A DNA stretch of 29,221 nucleotides from Lewinellaceae bacterium (GTDB taxonomy: Bacteria > Bacteroidota > Bacteroidia > Chitinophagales > Saprospiraceae), in NCBI GenBank assembly GCA_020636445.1, contig JACJXV010000046.1:1-29221 (forward strand). Direction: 5' to 3'. The number at the start of each line of letters is the position of its first letter. The first letter of the stretch is position 1. Positions 1-6,504 of the stretch are shown here, piece by piece. The notes under the pieces were generated by a model. The model had not been told where the DNA came from and made no database searches. It saw nothing but the letters and a program-made list of their open reading frames with translations. A program made the translations under genes and the position numbers.

Positions 1-369
1 CCAGGCTTCGCCTCCCTGCGGGCTGATTAGCCAGATCTGGGTGTTTTTCCCCCGGCTAGCTCTGAAGGCGATCCATTGCCCCGTAGGTGACCAGCTGGGT
101 GAGCTCGAGCTACTGGCTTCGGTGCGGGTGAGGGGAAAGGGTGCCGCTCCGTCTTTGCTAAGCCAAATTTCGGTATCAAACCGGTTGGCTTGCCAGTCGG
201 TGGAATTCACGGTGAACGCAACGTGGCGCCCATCTGGAGAAACCTGCGCATTACTTCCGCTGCGCAGAGAAATGACTTCTTCGAAGCTAGGGTTCTTTCC
301 TGTTGATTGCGCATTGAGGGAGCACATGACAGTAGCACAAAGCAGCAAGGAGAGATAGTATTTTTTCAT
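1..369 (-). CDS. S9-family peptidase, N-terminal part (cut by window edge)
   Basis: Reading leftward from the ATG at 369, the frame stays open to the window edge and gives 123 residues. It begins with a signal peptide (MKKYYLSLLLCATVMCSLNAQ), so the protein is exported. The mature part has two WD40-like PD40 beta-propeller blades: 'AQVSPDGRHVAFTVNS' followed by 'EIWL', then 'SPSWSPTGQWIAFRAS' followed by 'QIWLISPQGG'. This arrangement is typical of dipeptidyl-aminopeptidase/acylaminoacyl-peptidase enzymes of the prolyl oligopeptidase (S9) family, where the propeller precedes an alpha/beta-hydrolase domain. The catalytic domain lies outside the window, so TolB-like or other PD40 proteins remain possible. 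It follows the TPR gene on the same strand with a gap of about 77 bp and may be the last gene seen of the 3045-to-1 run. Confidence 0.75.
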   Translation of the reverse strand, partial: MKKYYLSLLLCATVMCSLNAQSTGKNPSFEEVISLRSGSNAQVSPDGRHVAFTVNSTDWQANRFDTEIWLSKDGAAPFPLTRTEASSSSSPSWSPTGQWIAFRASRGKNTQIWLISPQGGEAW

Positions 370-446
370 AACGCAATGGATTGCAGGTGCGGGAAATAAG
401 ATTTAATGGTTCTTTAGTTCGACACAGAATTTGTCAAAGAAGAGAT

Positions 447-1409
447 TTATTTACGTTTTTTTTGCAAACGTACCCAATCAGCTTCGGCAGCAATATACCC
501 AAATGCCGACCAGTAGGAGGTGGCCAGGATTTTTTCCAAAATTTGCTGGGCGCGGGCGGGTTCTTGATTGTAAAAATACCAGTTAGCTACCCCGTACCCT
601 TGGGTGACGAGGTTGAGCAGGTTGTCCGGATCATCGATCCGGTCGAGTTGCAGCAGGGCATCCGGGGATTGCAGGCCTCGATACATCCGCAGCCGTTGGT
701 AATAAGCATCATTTTCGATGATGGTCATCTCGGCGGGTAAGGAGGCCAACAGCCCTTGGGCTAGTTTGGGGGCGTTAGCGCGCTGGTAGCACATGTACAG
801 CCAGTCAGCGGCAGCGGCCCGGGAATCGTCATTATCGGAGTATTTTTCCAAACAGGTTTTGAACAGGCTTGCGGCCTGGGTAAAATCCCCTTTCAGGTAG
901 TAAGCCAGGGCCCAGTGATACCAGATATTGAACTGCAGGCTGCTCAGGGGAATATTCATCGCATTGGGCAAGCCGTCGGGCTCTATTTCAATTGGCCAGT
1001 TTTTGGCGAGATCGGCCGCTTTGGCAAAATCGGCAATGGCTTTGTCGAATTCGCGGATACTGAGGTAGCGGTGGCCACGATGACGATATAGCTCGGGAGA
1101 TGCCGGGAATAGTTTCATTCCTTTGGAGAATATCCGGATGGCCTCCCGATAGCGACCGAGATAAGCGGTACGTCGTCCCAGCCAGATAATGTTGTCCAGA
1201 CTTTGCGGATTTGTCGCGTAATCAGCCTGGGCAATAGCAAGCAGGCTATCATAGCGATGCTGTGTTTTAGCGGAAAGCGGGCTGGGATACAGTTTCCGTC
1301 CGTCAAGTGCGCGGGCCTCCGGGCGCTGCGCTGCCAGATAGGTTGTACTGATTAGTAGCGAAAATAAGAGGAACTTAGGTAGCATAGATAGATCATTTGG
1401 GTTTACCAT
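447..1409 (-). CDS. Exported TPR-repeat protein
   Basis: This encodes 320 residues from the ATG at 1409, or 312 from the ATG at 1385. The first ATG overlaps the deformylase stop as TAATG (one shared base), suggesting coupled translation. The second ATG gives a tighter signal peptide, MLPKFLLFSLLISTTYLAAQ, so either start is possible. The mature chain is helical with tetratricopeptide-like repeats. Visible units include 'NIIWLGRRTAYLGRYREAIR', 'ELYRHRGHRYLSIREFDKAI' and 'WYHWALAYYLKGDFTQAASL'. TPR proteins serve as protein-protein scaffolds. No catalytic motif is seen, so the specific role is unknown. It is probably periplasmic and co-transcribed with the peptide deformylase. Confidence 0.8.
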   Translation of the reverse strand: MVNPNDLSMLPKFLLFSLLISTTYLAAQRPEARALDGRKLYPSPLSAKTQHRYDSLLAIAQADYATNPQSLDNIIWLGRRTAYLGRYREAIRIFSKGMKLFPASPELYRHRGHRYLSIREFDKAIADFAKAADLAKNWPIEIEPDGLPNAMNIPLSSLQFNIWYHWALAYYLKGDFTQAASLFKTCLEKYSDNDDSRAAAADWLYMCYQRANAPKLAQGLLASLPAEMTIIENDAYYQRLRMYRGLQSPDALLQLDRIDDPDNLLNLVTQGYGVANWYFYNQEPARAQQILEKILATSYWSAFGYIAAEADWVRLQKKRK

Positions 1410-1894
1410 TACCGCCAGCGCAACGATTGATCATCCAGGGCTCGCATGGTAGCCAGGATGCCGTCGAGGTGGTCGATTTCGTGTTGCAGGAGCTCGGACA
1501 AATCATCCTGAAGATCCCACACCTGCTCTTGCCAGTTGAGATCCCGAAAGCGCATCTTGCAGGAACGGTGCCGCTGGAGGCGAACCAGGAGATTGGGGAA
1601 ACTCATACAGTCATCCCAGAGTTCCATCATCTCCGTACTGCAATCAAAAAGCACCGGATTAAACAGTGCAATGGGCTTGTCGATATTCATCACCACCAGG
1701 CGCTTCATTACCCCCACCTGGGGTGCCGCAATCGCCCGTCCTGCGCCATATCGGGCGCGGAATTTAAGAATAAGCCCTGCTAAACCGTCCACTAGCGGGA
1801 GGAGGCTTTCGATCTCCTCCCGCTGAACAGGTGCACAGGTTTCATATAAGCGCGGGTCGCCCAGTAGGACGATATCCGAAAGTTCCAGGTTCAT
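1409..1894 (-). CDS. def: Peptide deformylase, divergent
   Basis: This 161-aa protein is a metal-dependent hydrolase that removes the N-formyl group from nascent proteins. All three family motifs are present. Motif 1 (GxGxAAPQ) appears as GAGRAIAAPQV at residues 50-60 with Gln59. Motif 2 (normally EGCLS) reads DDCMS at 94-98, keeping the metal-ligand Cys96 but replacing the preceding Glu-Gly. Motif 3 (HExxH) is HEIDH at 138-142. Length is slightly short for the family. The motif 2 change suggests a paralogous or type III-like deformylase rather than the housekeeping copy, though that is inference. It starts 26 bp after the upstream aminotransferase stop and overlaps the TPR gene by one base, so it sits inside a minus-strand operon. 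Confidence 0.88.
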   Translation of the reverse strand: MNLELSDIVLLGDPRLYETCAPVQREEIESLLPLVDGLAGLILKFRARYGAGRAIAAPQVGVMKRLVVMNIDKPIALFNPVLFDCSTEMMELWDDCMSFPNLLVRLQRHRSCKMRFRDLNWQEQVWDLQDDLSELLQHEIDHLDGILATMRALDDQSLRWR

Positions 1895-1920
1895 GATTCA
1901 GATACTATTAATAAGGTGAA

Positions 1921-3045
1921 TCAGGCCATTACTTTTCGTAGGGCTTGCCCGAAGCGGTCCATTTCCTCCATCGTTCCGGTACTGATGCGGCACCAGTCGT
2001 TGAACGGCGGAAATGGTCGACCTACCTGAACCCCTTGCTTGTCCATGGCTGCCATTACCTGGCGAATATCCCGACCCGTATGGAAAAAGACAAAGTTGGT
2101 ATGGGAGGGGGTATATTTTAACCCCATACTGTCAAACAGGCCGTAGAGGTGCTTCTTCGCTTCGGTGTTTTTTTGAAGGCTGAACCGATAGAACTCCTGA
2201 TCGTCCAGGGCCGCCTTGGCGGCCGCCAGGCCAATGGTACTAACAAAGGCAACCCGGTTCGCCATCAGGCGTTCAGCAATGTCGGGGCGGGCAATCAAAT
2301 AGCCCATCCGTACCCCGGCAAGGCCGAATACTTTAGAGAAGGTGCGGGAAACGATCACATTTAATCCTTCCTTAACCAACTCAATCATGCTGGGGTAGTT
2401 AGGTTCCGTGATATATTCAAAATAGGCTTCATCCACAAACACCAGGGTCCGGGCTGCCGCCTGCCGGCAAAAATTGCGCAGATCGTTGGCGGGCAAAAGC
2501 GTTCCGGTTGGGTTGTTGGGATTGCAAATGAAAATCAGGCCGGTGTTGCCACAAATACGTTTTTCCATGGCCTCCAGATCATGGCCCATATCTTTATCAA
2601 CTGGCACACTATGGATGTGGGCACCAAATTGTTCGGCATAGCTCATCAGTGCCAGGAAGGTAGGATCGGCGGCAATAATTTCTTTTCCATAAAGACCATA
2701 CGTTAATCCTGCCACTTTAAGTCCTTCGGTTGATCCACCGGTTAGGATAATATGATCTTCCGGAACACCTTCTTTGGCGGCAATGGCCTTTAGCAACTCG
2801 TTTTGATAGGCATAAGGGTAGCGGCAGGCCCAATCAAATGAATCGCGCATCGTTTCGCGTACTTTCGGGGAAGGGCCATAGGGGTTTTCATTCGAACTCA
2901 AGCGAACAATCCCATCCGGAGCAATGGGGCGGCCGGGAAATAGCGTTGTCCGGGCCAGCGCAGGTCCGGGAATAGCATTGAGAGCAGTGGCGGCGGTGCC
3001 TAATCCGGCAATCCGCAGCCAATCACGGCGGTTAATGGACTTCAT
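1921..3045 (-). CDS. Tat-exported histidinol-phosphate aminotransferase-like enzyme
   Basis: This encodes a 374-aa fold-type I PLP aminotransferase of the HisC/class I-II group. The ATG at 3045 is chosen because it begins a twin-arginine signal (NRRDWLRIAG, then a hydrophobic stretch ending ALARTT); the upstream in-frame extension is low quality. Family landmarks include LSSNENPYGPSP near residue 50, LTGGSTEGL near 101, CNPNNPTGT at 174-182, VDEAYFEY at 204-211 and the PLP-lysine motif SRTFSKVFG with Lys238. HisC converts histidinol phosphate and imidazole-acetol phosphate, but a Tat signal puts this enzyme in the periplasm, so it is probably not the biosynthetic HisC. The substrate is unknown. 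It heads a probable operon with the deformylase gene. Confidence 0.87.
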   Translation of the reverse strand: MKSINRRDWLRIAGLGTAATALNAIPGPALARTTLFPGRPIAPDGIVRLSSNENPYGPSPKVRETMRDSFDWACRYPYAYQNELLKAIAAKEGVPEDHIILTGGSTEGLKVAGLTYGLYGKEIIAADPTFLALMSYAEQFGAHIHSVPVDKDMGHDLEAMEKRICGNTGLIFICNPNNPTGTLLPANDLRNFCRQAAARTLVFVDEAYFEYITEPNYPSMIELVKEGLNVIVSRTFSKVFGLAGVRMGYLIARPDIAERLMANRVAFVSTIGLAAAKAALDDQEFYRFSLQKNTEAKKHLYGLFDSMGLKYTPSHTNFVFFHTGRDIRQVMAAMDKQGVQVGRPFPPFNDWCRISTGTMEEMDRFGQALRKVMA

Positions 3046-3209
3046 GGACAATGGGTTTTCTTTCCAAATTACAAAAAGATTGGAAAACTTCGTCCGGTGG
3101 GCAGTTTTGATGGTTTTGGGAAGGGGGCGACCCACCTTCACTAATGTTTCCGCAGGCGAAGAAAATCGTATTGTACAGCACTCGGTCCAGGGTACGTCCT
3201 CCATCTGTA

Positions 3210-3231
3210 ACGACGCGAGGCCTCGCGTCGT
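3210..3231. repeat. Perfect 22-bp palindrome
   Basis: The sequence is an 11-base arm ACGACGCGAGG followed directly by its exact reverse complement CCTCGCGTCGT, with no spacer. It lies about 165 bp upstream of the aminotransferase start. It could be a dimeric-protein binding site, a dispersed GC-rich palindrome, or part of a transcript hairpin. No copy elsewhere in the window was noticed. Confidence 0.75.
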
Positions 3232-3249
3232 CCCTCCCGGTCAAAAGTA

Positions 3250-3381
3250 ACTAGCTGTTTTGGTTTCACCCTTAAAGATCCAGTCATCGGTCTGAAGACC
3301 GGCCAATAGTGCGTGTAGAATCTGAAGATTCCAACGAACAGGGTAAAAAGAAATCAGAAATCAGAAATCAGAAATCGGCCC
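3250..3381. repeat. 132-bp direct repeat, copy 1
   Basis: It is identical, base for base, to 3827-3958, at an offset of 577 bp. It contains two small hairpins sharing the core TCTGAAGA: CGGTCT-GA-AGACCG and, 20-odd bases later, GAATCT-GA-AGATTC. It ends in a run of AAATCAG heptamers. Sequence outside these limits diverges immediately at both ends. Confidence 0.93.
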
Positions 3382-3496
3382 GTCTTCGCCAGGCTACGGC
3401 GGGTAAAAAATCAGAAACTTGTCCGCCTCCGGCGGATCAGTCCTGCGACCACGCTTAGTTCCTATTAATCGGCCTTTACCGGTGGTGCGTTAAGAA

Positions 3497-3628
3497 ATGA
3501 AGCGGCCTAAAGTAGACATAAAAACCAACGAAACGTCCGTCGGAAAGGTGTTTGAGCCGACGCAATTGACTGATGCACAATACATTATTTCGGAAATCTT
3601 AAAAGGTAAATTGAAATCAGCAAGGTAA
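3497..3628 (+). CDS. Possible 43-aa small ORF between the 132-bp repeats
   Basis: An ATG at 3497 opens a 43-codon frame ending TAA at 3626-3628. The product is hydrophilic, starting MKRPKVDIKTNETSVGKVF and ending with a plausible amphipathic helix (DAQYIISEILKGKLKSAR). Composition looks protein-like rather than random, with balanced Lys/Glu/Ile/Val content and no low-complexity runs. No family is recognised. It could be a true small protein, or a remnant of a gene lost through recombination between the flanking 132-bp repeats. Confidence is low because length alone gives little support and no clear ribosome-binding site is seen. Confidence 0.3.
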   Translation: MKRPKVDIKTNETSVGKVFEPTQLTDAQYIISEILKGKLKSAR

Positions 3629-3744
3629 GGGCGAGTTTCTTTCCGGCAGTGGAGTGCACCCTAAAGAAAGCTGCAACAAGGTTGAAATTTCACCCTAATT
3701 GCCGCTTCATTTTAGCACCAGCGGTAACAGCCTTGGGTTTTTTG

Positions 3745-3771
3745 CTTCTTTTTTTCTAAGAAAAAAAGAAG
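3745..3771. repeat. 27-bp A/T-rich palindrome, possible bidirectional terminator
   Basis: Two 13-base arms (CTTCTTTTTTTCT and AGAAAAAAAGAAG) flank a single central A. The symmetry is exact. On either strand it gives a hairpin with a U-rich arm, so it might act as a terminator, but the GC content of the stem is very low. A second inverted repeat (GTTTGAATTT at 3778-3787 with AAATTCAAAC at 3807-3816) follows directly. Confidence 0.55.
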
Positions 3772-3826
3772 AATTCCGTTTGAATTTTCGACAAAACTTG
3801 ACCATTAAATTCAAACTTGACAAAGC

Positions 3827-3958
3827 ACTAGCTGTTTTGGTTTCACCCTTAAAGATCCAGTCATCGGTCTGAAGACCGGCCAATAGTGCGTGTAGAATCT
3901 GAAGATTCCAACGAACAGGGTAAAAAGAAATCAGAAATCAGAAATCAGAAATCGGCCC
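3827..3958. repeat. 132-bp direct repeat, copy 2
   Basis: This is the second identical copy of 3250-3381, with the same pair of TCTGAAGA-core hairpins and the same terminal AAATCAG heptamers. Complete identity of both copies argues for a recent duplication or for ongoing gene conversion. Confidence 0.93.
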
Positions 3959-3959
3959 C

Positions 3960-4004
3960 TCGGCTACGCTTGGTTCCTTAGCGGTGGTTACTTAGCGTAG
4001 CCGA
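3960..4004. repeat. Inverted repeat of a dispersed intergenic element
   Basis: Arms TCGGCTACGCT (3960-3970) and AGCGTAGCCGA (3994-4004) are exact reverse complements. The loop contains GCGGTGGTTACTTAGCG, which is closely matched at 18210-18230 and 23975-23995. This looks like one member of a palindromic intergenic repeat family. Confidence 0.65.
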
Positions 4005-4073
4005 AGGGCAGGAACCAACCGCCTATGCTAGGCTACGGCGGGTTAAAAACGGTCAACGTTATTTAGGCATCAA

Positions 4074-4121
4074 CAATCAACAACGAGCAACGAGCAACCA
4101 GTAACGAGTAACCAGCAACCC
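4074..4121. repeat. Imperfect heptamer tandem array (YAACSAG)
   Basis: Successive 7-base units read CAACGAG, CAACGAG, CAACCAG, TAACGAG, TAACCAG and CAACCCA, preceded by a looser CAACAATCAA start. The array lies just beyond the stop codon of the M1 aminopeptidase gene. Confidence 0.6.
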
Positions 4122-4128
4122 AAAAAGC

Positions 4129-6069
4129 CTAACGCTCCACAATTACCTGTCGTTGTAACATACCGTACTGGGTAGGCAGCAGTATCCAGTAACTACCGGC
4201 GGGAAGTCCTCGCAGCGAGATGTCTGGCTGATAGGTTTCCGTGCGCATGAGGCGTCCGTCGATTTGTCTGATTTGGAGTGGCCCTTTGACCTGTACCTGC
4301 GGAGGCAGGATTAGCCGGGTAGCTGAACGTGCTGGGTTAGGTGCAAGCGTAACCTCAGCGAGTACGGGATCTTCGGTAGCTGTCACTACCCGGGTTACGG
4401 TATTGCGGGCTGAAAGCAACCAGTGGTCGGGGTCAATTTCTACCTGCTCAACGGGAAAAGAAACGGGGAGGGTTAGTGTTTGCCCGGAAAAACGATGGTC
4501 GACGATCAGGGTAGTATCTTTTTGCGAACCTATCAGGTGTAGCGGTACGGGCAGCGCAAAAAAGGAAACAGAAGGGTGCGAAGTAGTTTGGTTGAGGGTA
4601 ATCTCCATTTGATTATTGGTTCCCTGCCCCCAGAGTACTTCGTAGGAAGGATACCCCTGGCCATAGATCCAATCCTGGAAAAATTGCTGGAGATTCTGAC
4701 CGCTGGTGGCTTCGAGATGGCCTTGCAGATCAGTCGTGCGGGCATAGTTATAGGCAAGGGCGACGTCGTTTTGGTAATTGCGAAGCCCCTGGTAGAAGGC
4801 CGCATCGCCCAGCTTCCAGCGGAGCATGTGCAGGACCATTGCCCCTTTGTTGTAACTTAACCGGCTGCTGAAGATGCGACTTACATTCGTCGTGTCCGGT
4901 ACAATGACAGAGCCTCCGGGGTTACTGGTTATGCTAATGATTTTTTCCACTAACCAACTCGGGAACGATCGATTGCCCAAGCCGTAGGCGTACGTCAATC
5001 CTTCGGCATAGGTGGCAAAGCCTTCATTGAGCCAGATATCCCGCCAGCTGCCGCAGGTAACCTTATCACCGAACCATTGGTGGGCGAGTTCGTGGGCAAT
5101 GAGCAGGTGATTAAAGCCCCCCATGAAACTCATGGTTTGGTGTTCCATGCCGCCACCAAAACCGAACATGGCGTGGCCATATTTTTCTTTGGCGAACGGA
5201 TAGGTCCCAAACAAATTATTAAAAAGGGACATAATGGCGGCAGTACCGGCCGTCTGTTGGCGGGCTGCGACTTCGGATTCCGGGTATACGTAATTTAAGA
5301 TTTCGAGGCTTTTGCCATCGGGAAGCTGGGCGAAATCGGAGTACACGGAATAGTTGGTTACCCCAATGGCAATGAGATAAGCCGGAATCGGATAGCGGTG
5401 TTTCCAGTGAAATCGGACCGATTGCCCTTCCTGTTGTTCGCCGACTAACAAGCCATTGCTGGCTACGCGTTGTCCCTTTGGCGTGCGTACCCAGACATCT
5501 ATCGAATCAATTTTATCATTGAGGTTTTGTTTGCAAGGCCACCAATCGCGGGCACCATAGGGTTCTGAGAGCGTCCAGATTATGGGAGCTCCATTATGGG
5601 TGCCATCCGAAAAAGATCCGAAATCACTCCGGGGAGGTACTCCGTTGTAGGTAATGGATACCGAGTCAAGACGCCCGGCAGGGAGGGCTGCCGGAAGGAA
5701 AATTTCTACCCGTTCATCCGGGTATTGCTGAAAGCTCAGCAGCTGGTTGTGGTATTTCACCTGTTGCACGGCCAACTCATCAACGAGGTCAAACTGGATG
5801 CTGCTCAGCGGCCCTGTTGTAACCTCAAAATAAGAAGTCACCGTACCGGCAATGAAGCGAACAGCAGGATCAATATCCCATTCCAGGCGATGGTATTTAA
5901 GATCGTAGTTATCCGGGACCGCGGAGCTGCGCAGGGAGCCAGTCATCCGGGCAGCGGCCGACCGCTGTTCGGATGCGATCAGGTCATTCCAGGATTTTCC
6001 TTCGTCCTGGGCAATGGCAAGGGTATTTGCCGTTAGGGCAAATAATACCAGGAGGGTTAAATGTTTCAT
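4129..6069 (-). CDS. M1-family metallo-aminopeptidase with T9SS sorting domain
   Basis: This 646-aa zinc aminopeptidase removes N-terminal residues from peptides. The ATG at 6069 is chosen because it gives a clean signal peptide (MKHLTLLVLFALTANTLAIAQ); the longer frame to 6135 adds another hydrophobic stretch. An N-terminal beta domain covers about residues 50-240. The catalytic domain has GGMEHQ at 306-311 (the GAMEN-type exopeptidase loop) and HELAHQWFGD at 326-335 with Glu349 in WLNEGFATYAE, giving the HExxH-x18-E zinc site. From about residue 565, APNPARSATRL and a beta-rich tail ending in QRQVIVER match a type A type IX secretion sorting domain. The enzyme is therefore probably secreted or surface-attached through T9SS. 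The gene stands alone and diverges from the B12 operon. Confidence 0.93.
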   Translation of the reverse strand: MKHLTLLVLFALTANTLAIAQDEGKSWNDLIASEQRSAAARMTGSLRSSAVPDNYDLKYHRLEWDIDPAVRFIAGTVTSYFEVTTGPLSSIQFDLVDELAVQQVKYHNQLLSFQQYPDERVEIFLPAALPAGRLDSVSITYNGVPPRSDFGSFSDGTHNGAPIIWTLSEPYGARDWWPCKQNLNDKIDSIDVWVRTPKGQRVASNGLLVGEQQEGQSVRFHWKHRYPIPAYLIAIGVTNYSVYSDFAQLPDGKSLEILNYVYPESEVAARQQTAGTAAIMSLFNNLFGTYPFAKEKYGHAMFGFGGGMEHQTMSFMGGFNHLLIAHELAHQWFGDKVTCGSWRDIWLNEGFATYAEGLTYAYGLGNRSFPSWLVEKIISITSNPGGSVIVPDTTNVSRIFSSRLSYNKGAMVLHMLRWKLGDAAFYQGLRNYQNDVALAYNYARTTDLQGHLEATSGQNLQQFFQDWIYGQGYPSYEVLWGQGTNNQMEITLNQTTSHPSVSFFALPVPLHLIGSQKDTTLIVDHRFSGQTLTLPVSFPVEQVEIDPDHWLLSARNTVTRVVTATEDPVLAEVTLAPNPARSATRLILPPQVQVKGPLQIRQIDGRLMRTETYQPDISLRGLPAGSYWILLPTQYGMLQRQVIVER

Positions 6070-6184
6070 GGATAGCATTATGATGAAAATGACCAGGGTT
6101 AAAAAAGAAAACAATTTTGCCAGGGTGGCTATCACAATAACCGGATAACCTGCGAAAAAGTACTCGGGGGAGGGAAAAAAATAG

Positions 6185-6192
6185 TAGTTTTG
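6185..6192 (+). promoter_or_regulatory. Bacteroidota -7 element of the B12 operon
   Basis: TAGTTTTG matches the Bacteroidota -7 consensus TAnnTTTG. It sits just upstream of the first conserved riboswitch bases, so transcription would begin near 6197-6200. A TTG at the -33 position was not seen, which lowers confidence. Confidence 0.5.
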
Positions 6193-6194
6193 TC

Positions 6195-6350
6195 GTGCTT
6201 CGGTTCCGTTTCGGCGGATGAAAAGGGAATCCTGTGAAAATCAGGGACTGTACCCGCAGCTGTAAGTTTCATATCAATTTCAGTCAAGCATGCCACTGCT
6301 CGTCAGGAGTGGGAAGGCGACTGGAGGAAACAAGTCAGAAGACCTGCCGC
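6195..6350 (+). ncRNA. Cobalamin riboswitch aptamer
   Basis: This is a B12-sensing leader RNA upstream of the B12 receptor gene. Conserved blocks appear in order: GGTTCCGTTTCGGCGGATGA, then GGGAATCCTGTGAAAATCAG and GGACTGTACCCGCAGCTGTA, then GCCACTG at 6292-6298 with its partner AGTGGGAAGGCGACTGG, and finally the B12 box AAGTCAGAAGACCTGCC at about 6332-6348. Family knowledge says adenosylcobalamin or related corrinoid binding represses the downstream transport genes, usually by hiding the ribosome-binding site or by terminating transcription. Here a 7-bp hairpin just before the start codon suggests translational control. Small ORFs overlapping this region are not real genes. Confidence 0.95.
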
Positions 6351-6485
6351 AGCCATTGTTTTCCTACTGCTTTCGGGCTAAAGGCAGGGGTAGTGTTTGG
6401 TTTTGGGTTGACCCCAGGGCTTTGTTGCCCGGTCGGCTTTGCTTTCCGCTACTTCCCGGGTGCCTGGCACCTTACCTTCCTTTAG

Positions 6486-6502
6486 CCGGTAACGATTACC
6501 GG
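6486..6502 (+). promoter_or_regulatory. Start-proximal hairpin in the riboswitch expression platform
   Basis: CCGGTAA (6486-6492) and TTACCGG (6496-6502) form a perfect 7-bp stem with a CGA loop. It ends two bases before the btuB-like ATG at 6505, so it would occupy the ribosome landing site. No poly-U tract follows, which favours a translational on/off switch over a terminator. This mechanism is inferred. Confidence 0.5.
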
Positions 6503-6504
6503 TT

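Larger units (their letters stand above)
3046..4128. other. Repeat-rich intergenic region without confident genes
   Basis: About 1.08 kb separates two minus-strand genes. It holds a perfect 22-bp palindrome (3210-3231), two identical 132-bp direct repeats (3250-3381 and 3827-3958), a pure A/T-rich 27-bp palindrome (3745-3771), a 10-bp inverted repeat (3778-3787 with 3807-3816), an 11-bp inverted repeat (3960-3970 with 3994-4004) and heptamer tandem runs. A 43-codon ORF at 3497-3628 is the only plausible coding stretch. No transposase remnant was recognised. Confidence 0.8.

Noticed and set aside
5596..6036. 146-codon plus-strand frame opposite the M1 aminopeptidase N-terminus
   Set aside because: It is a shadow of the opposite-strand gene and shows no recognizable domain.
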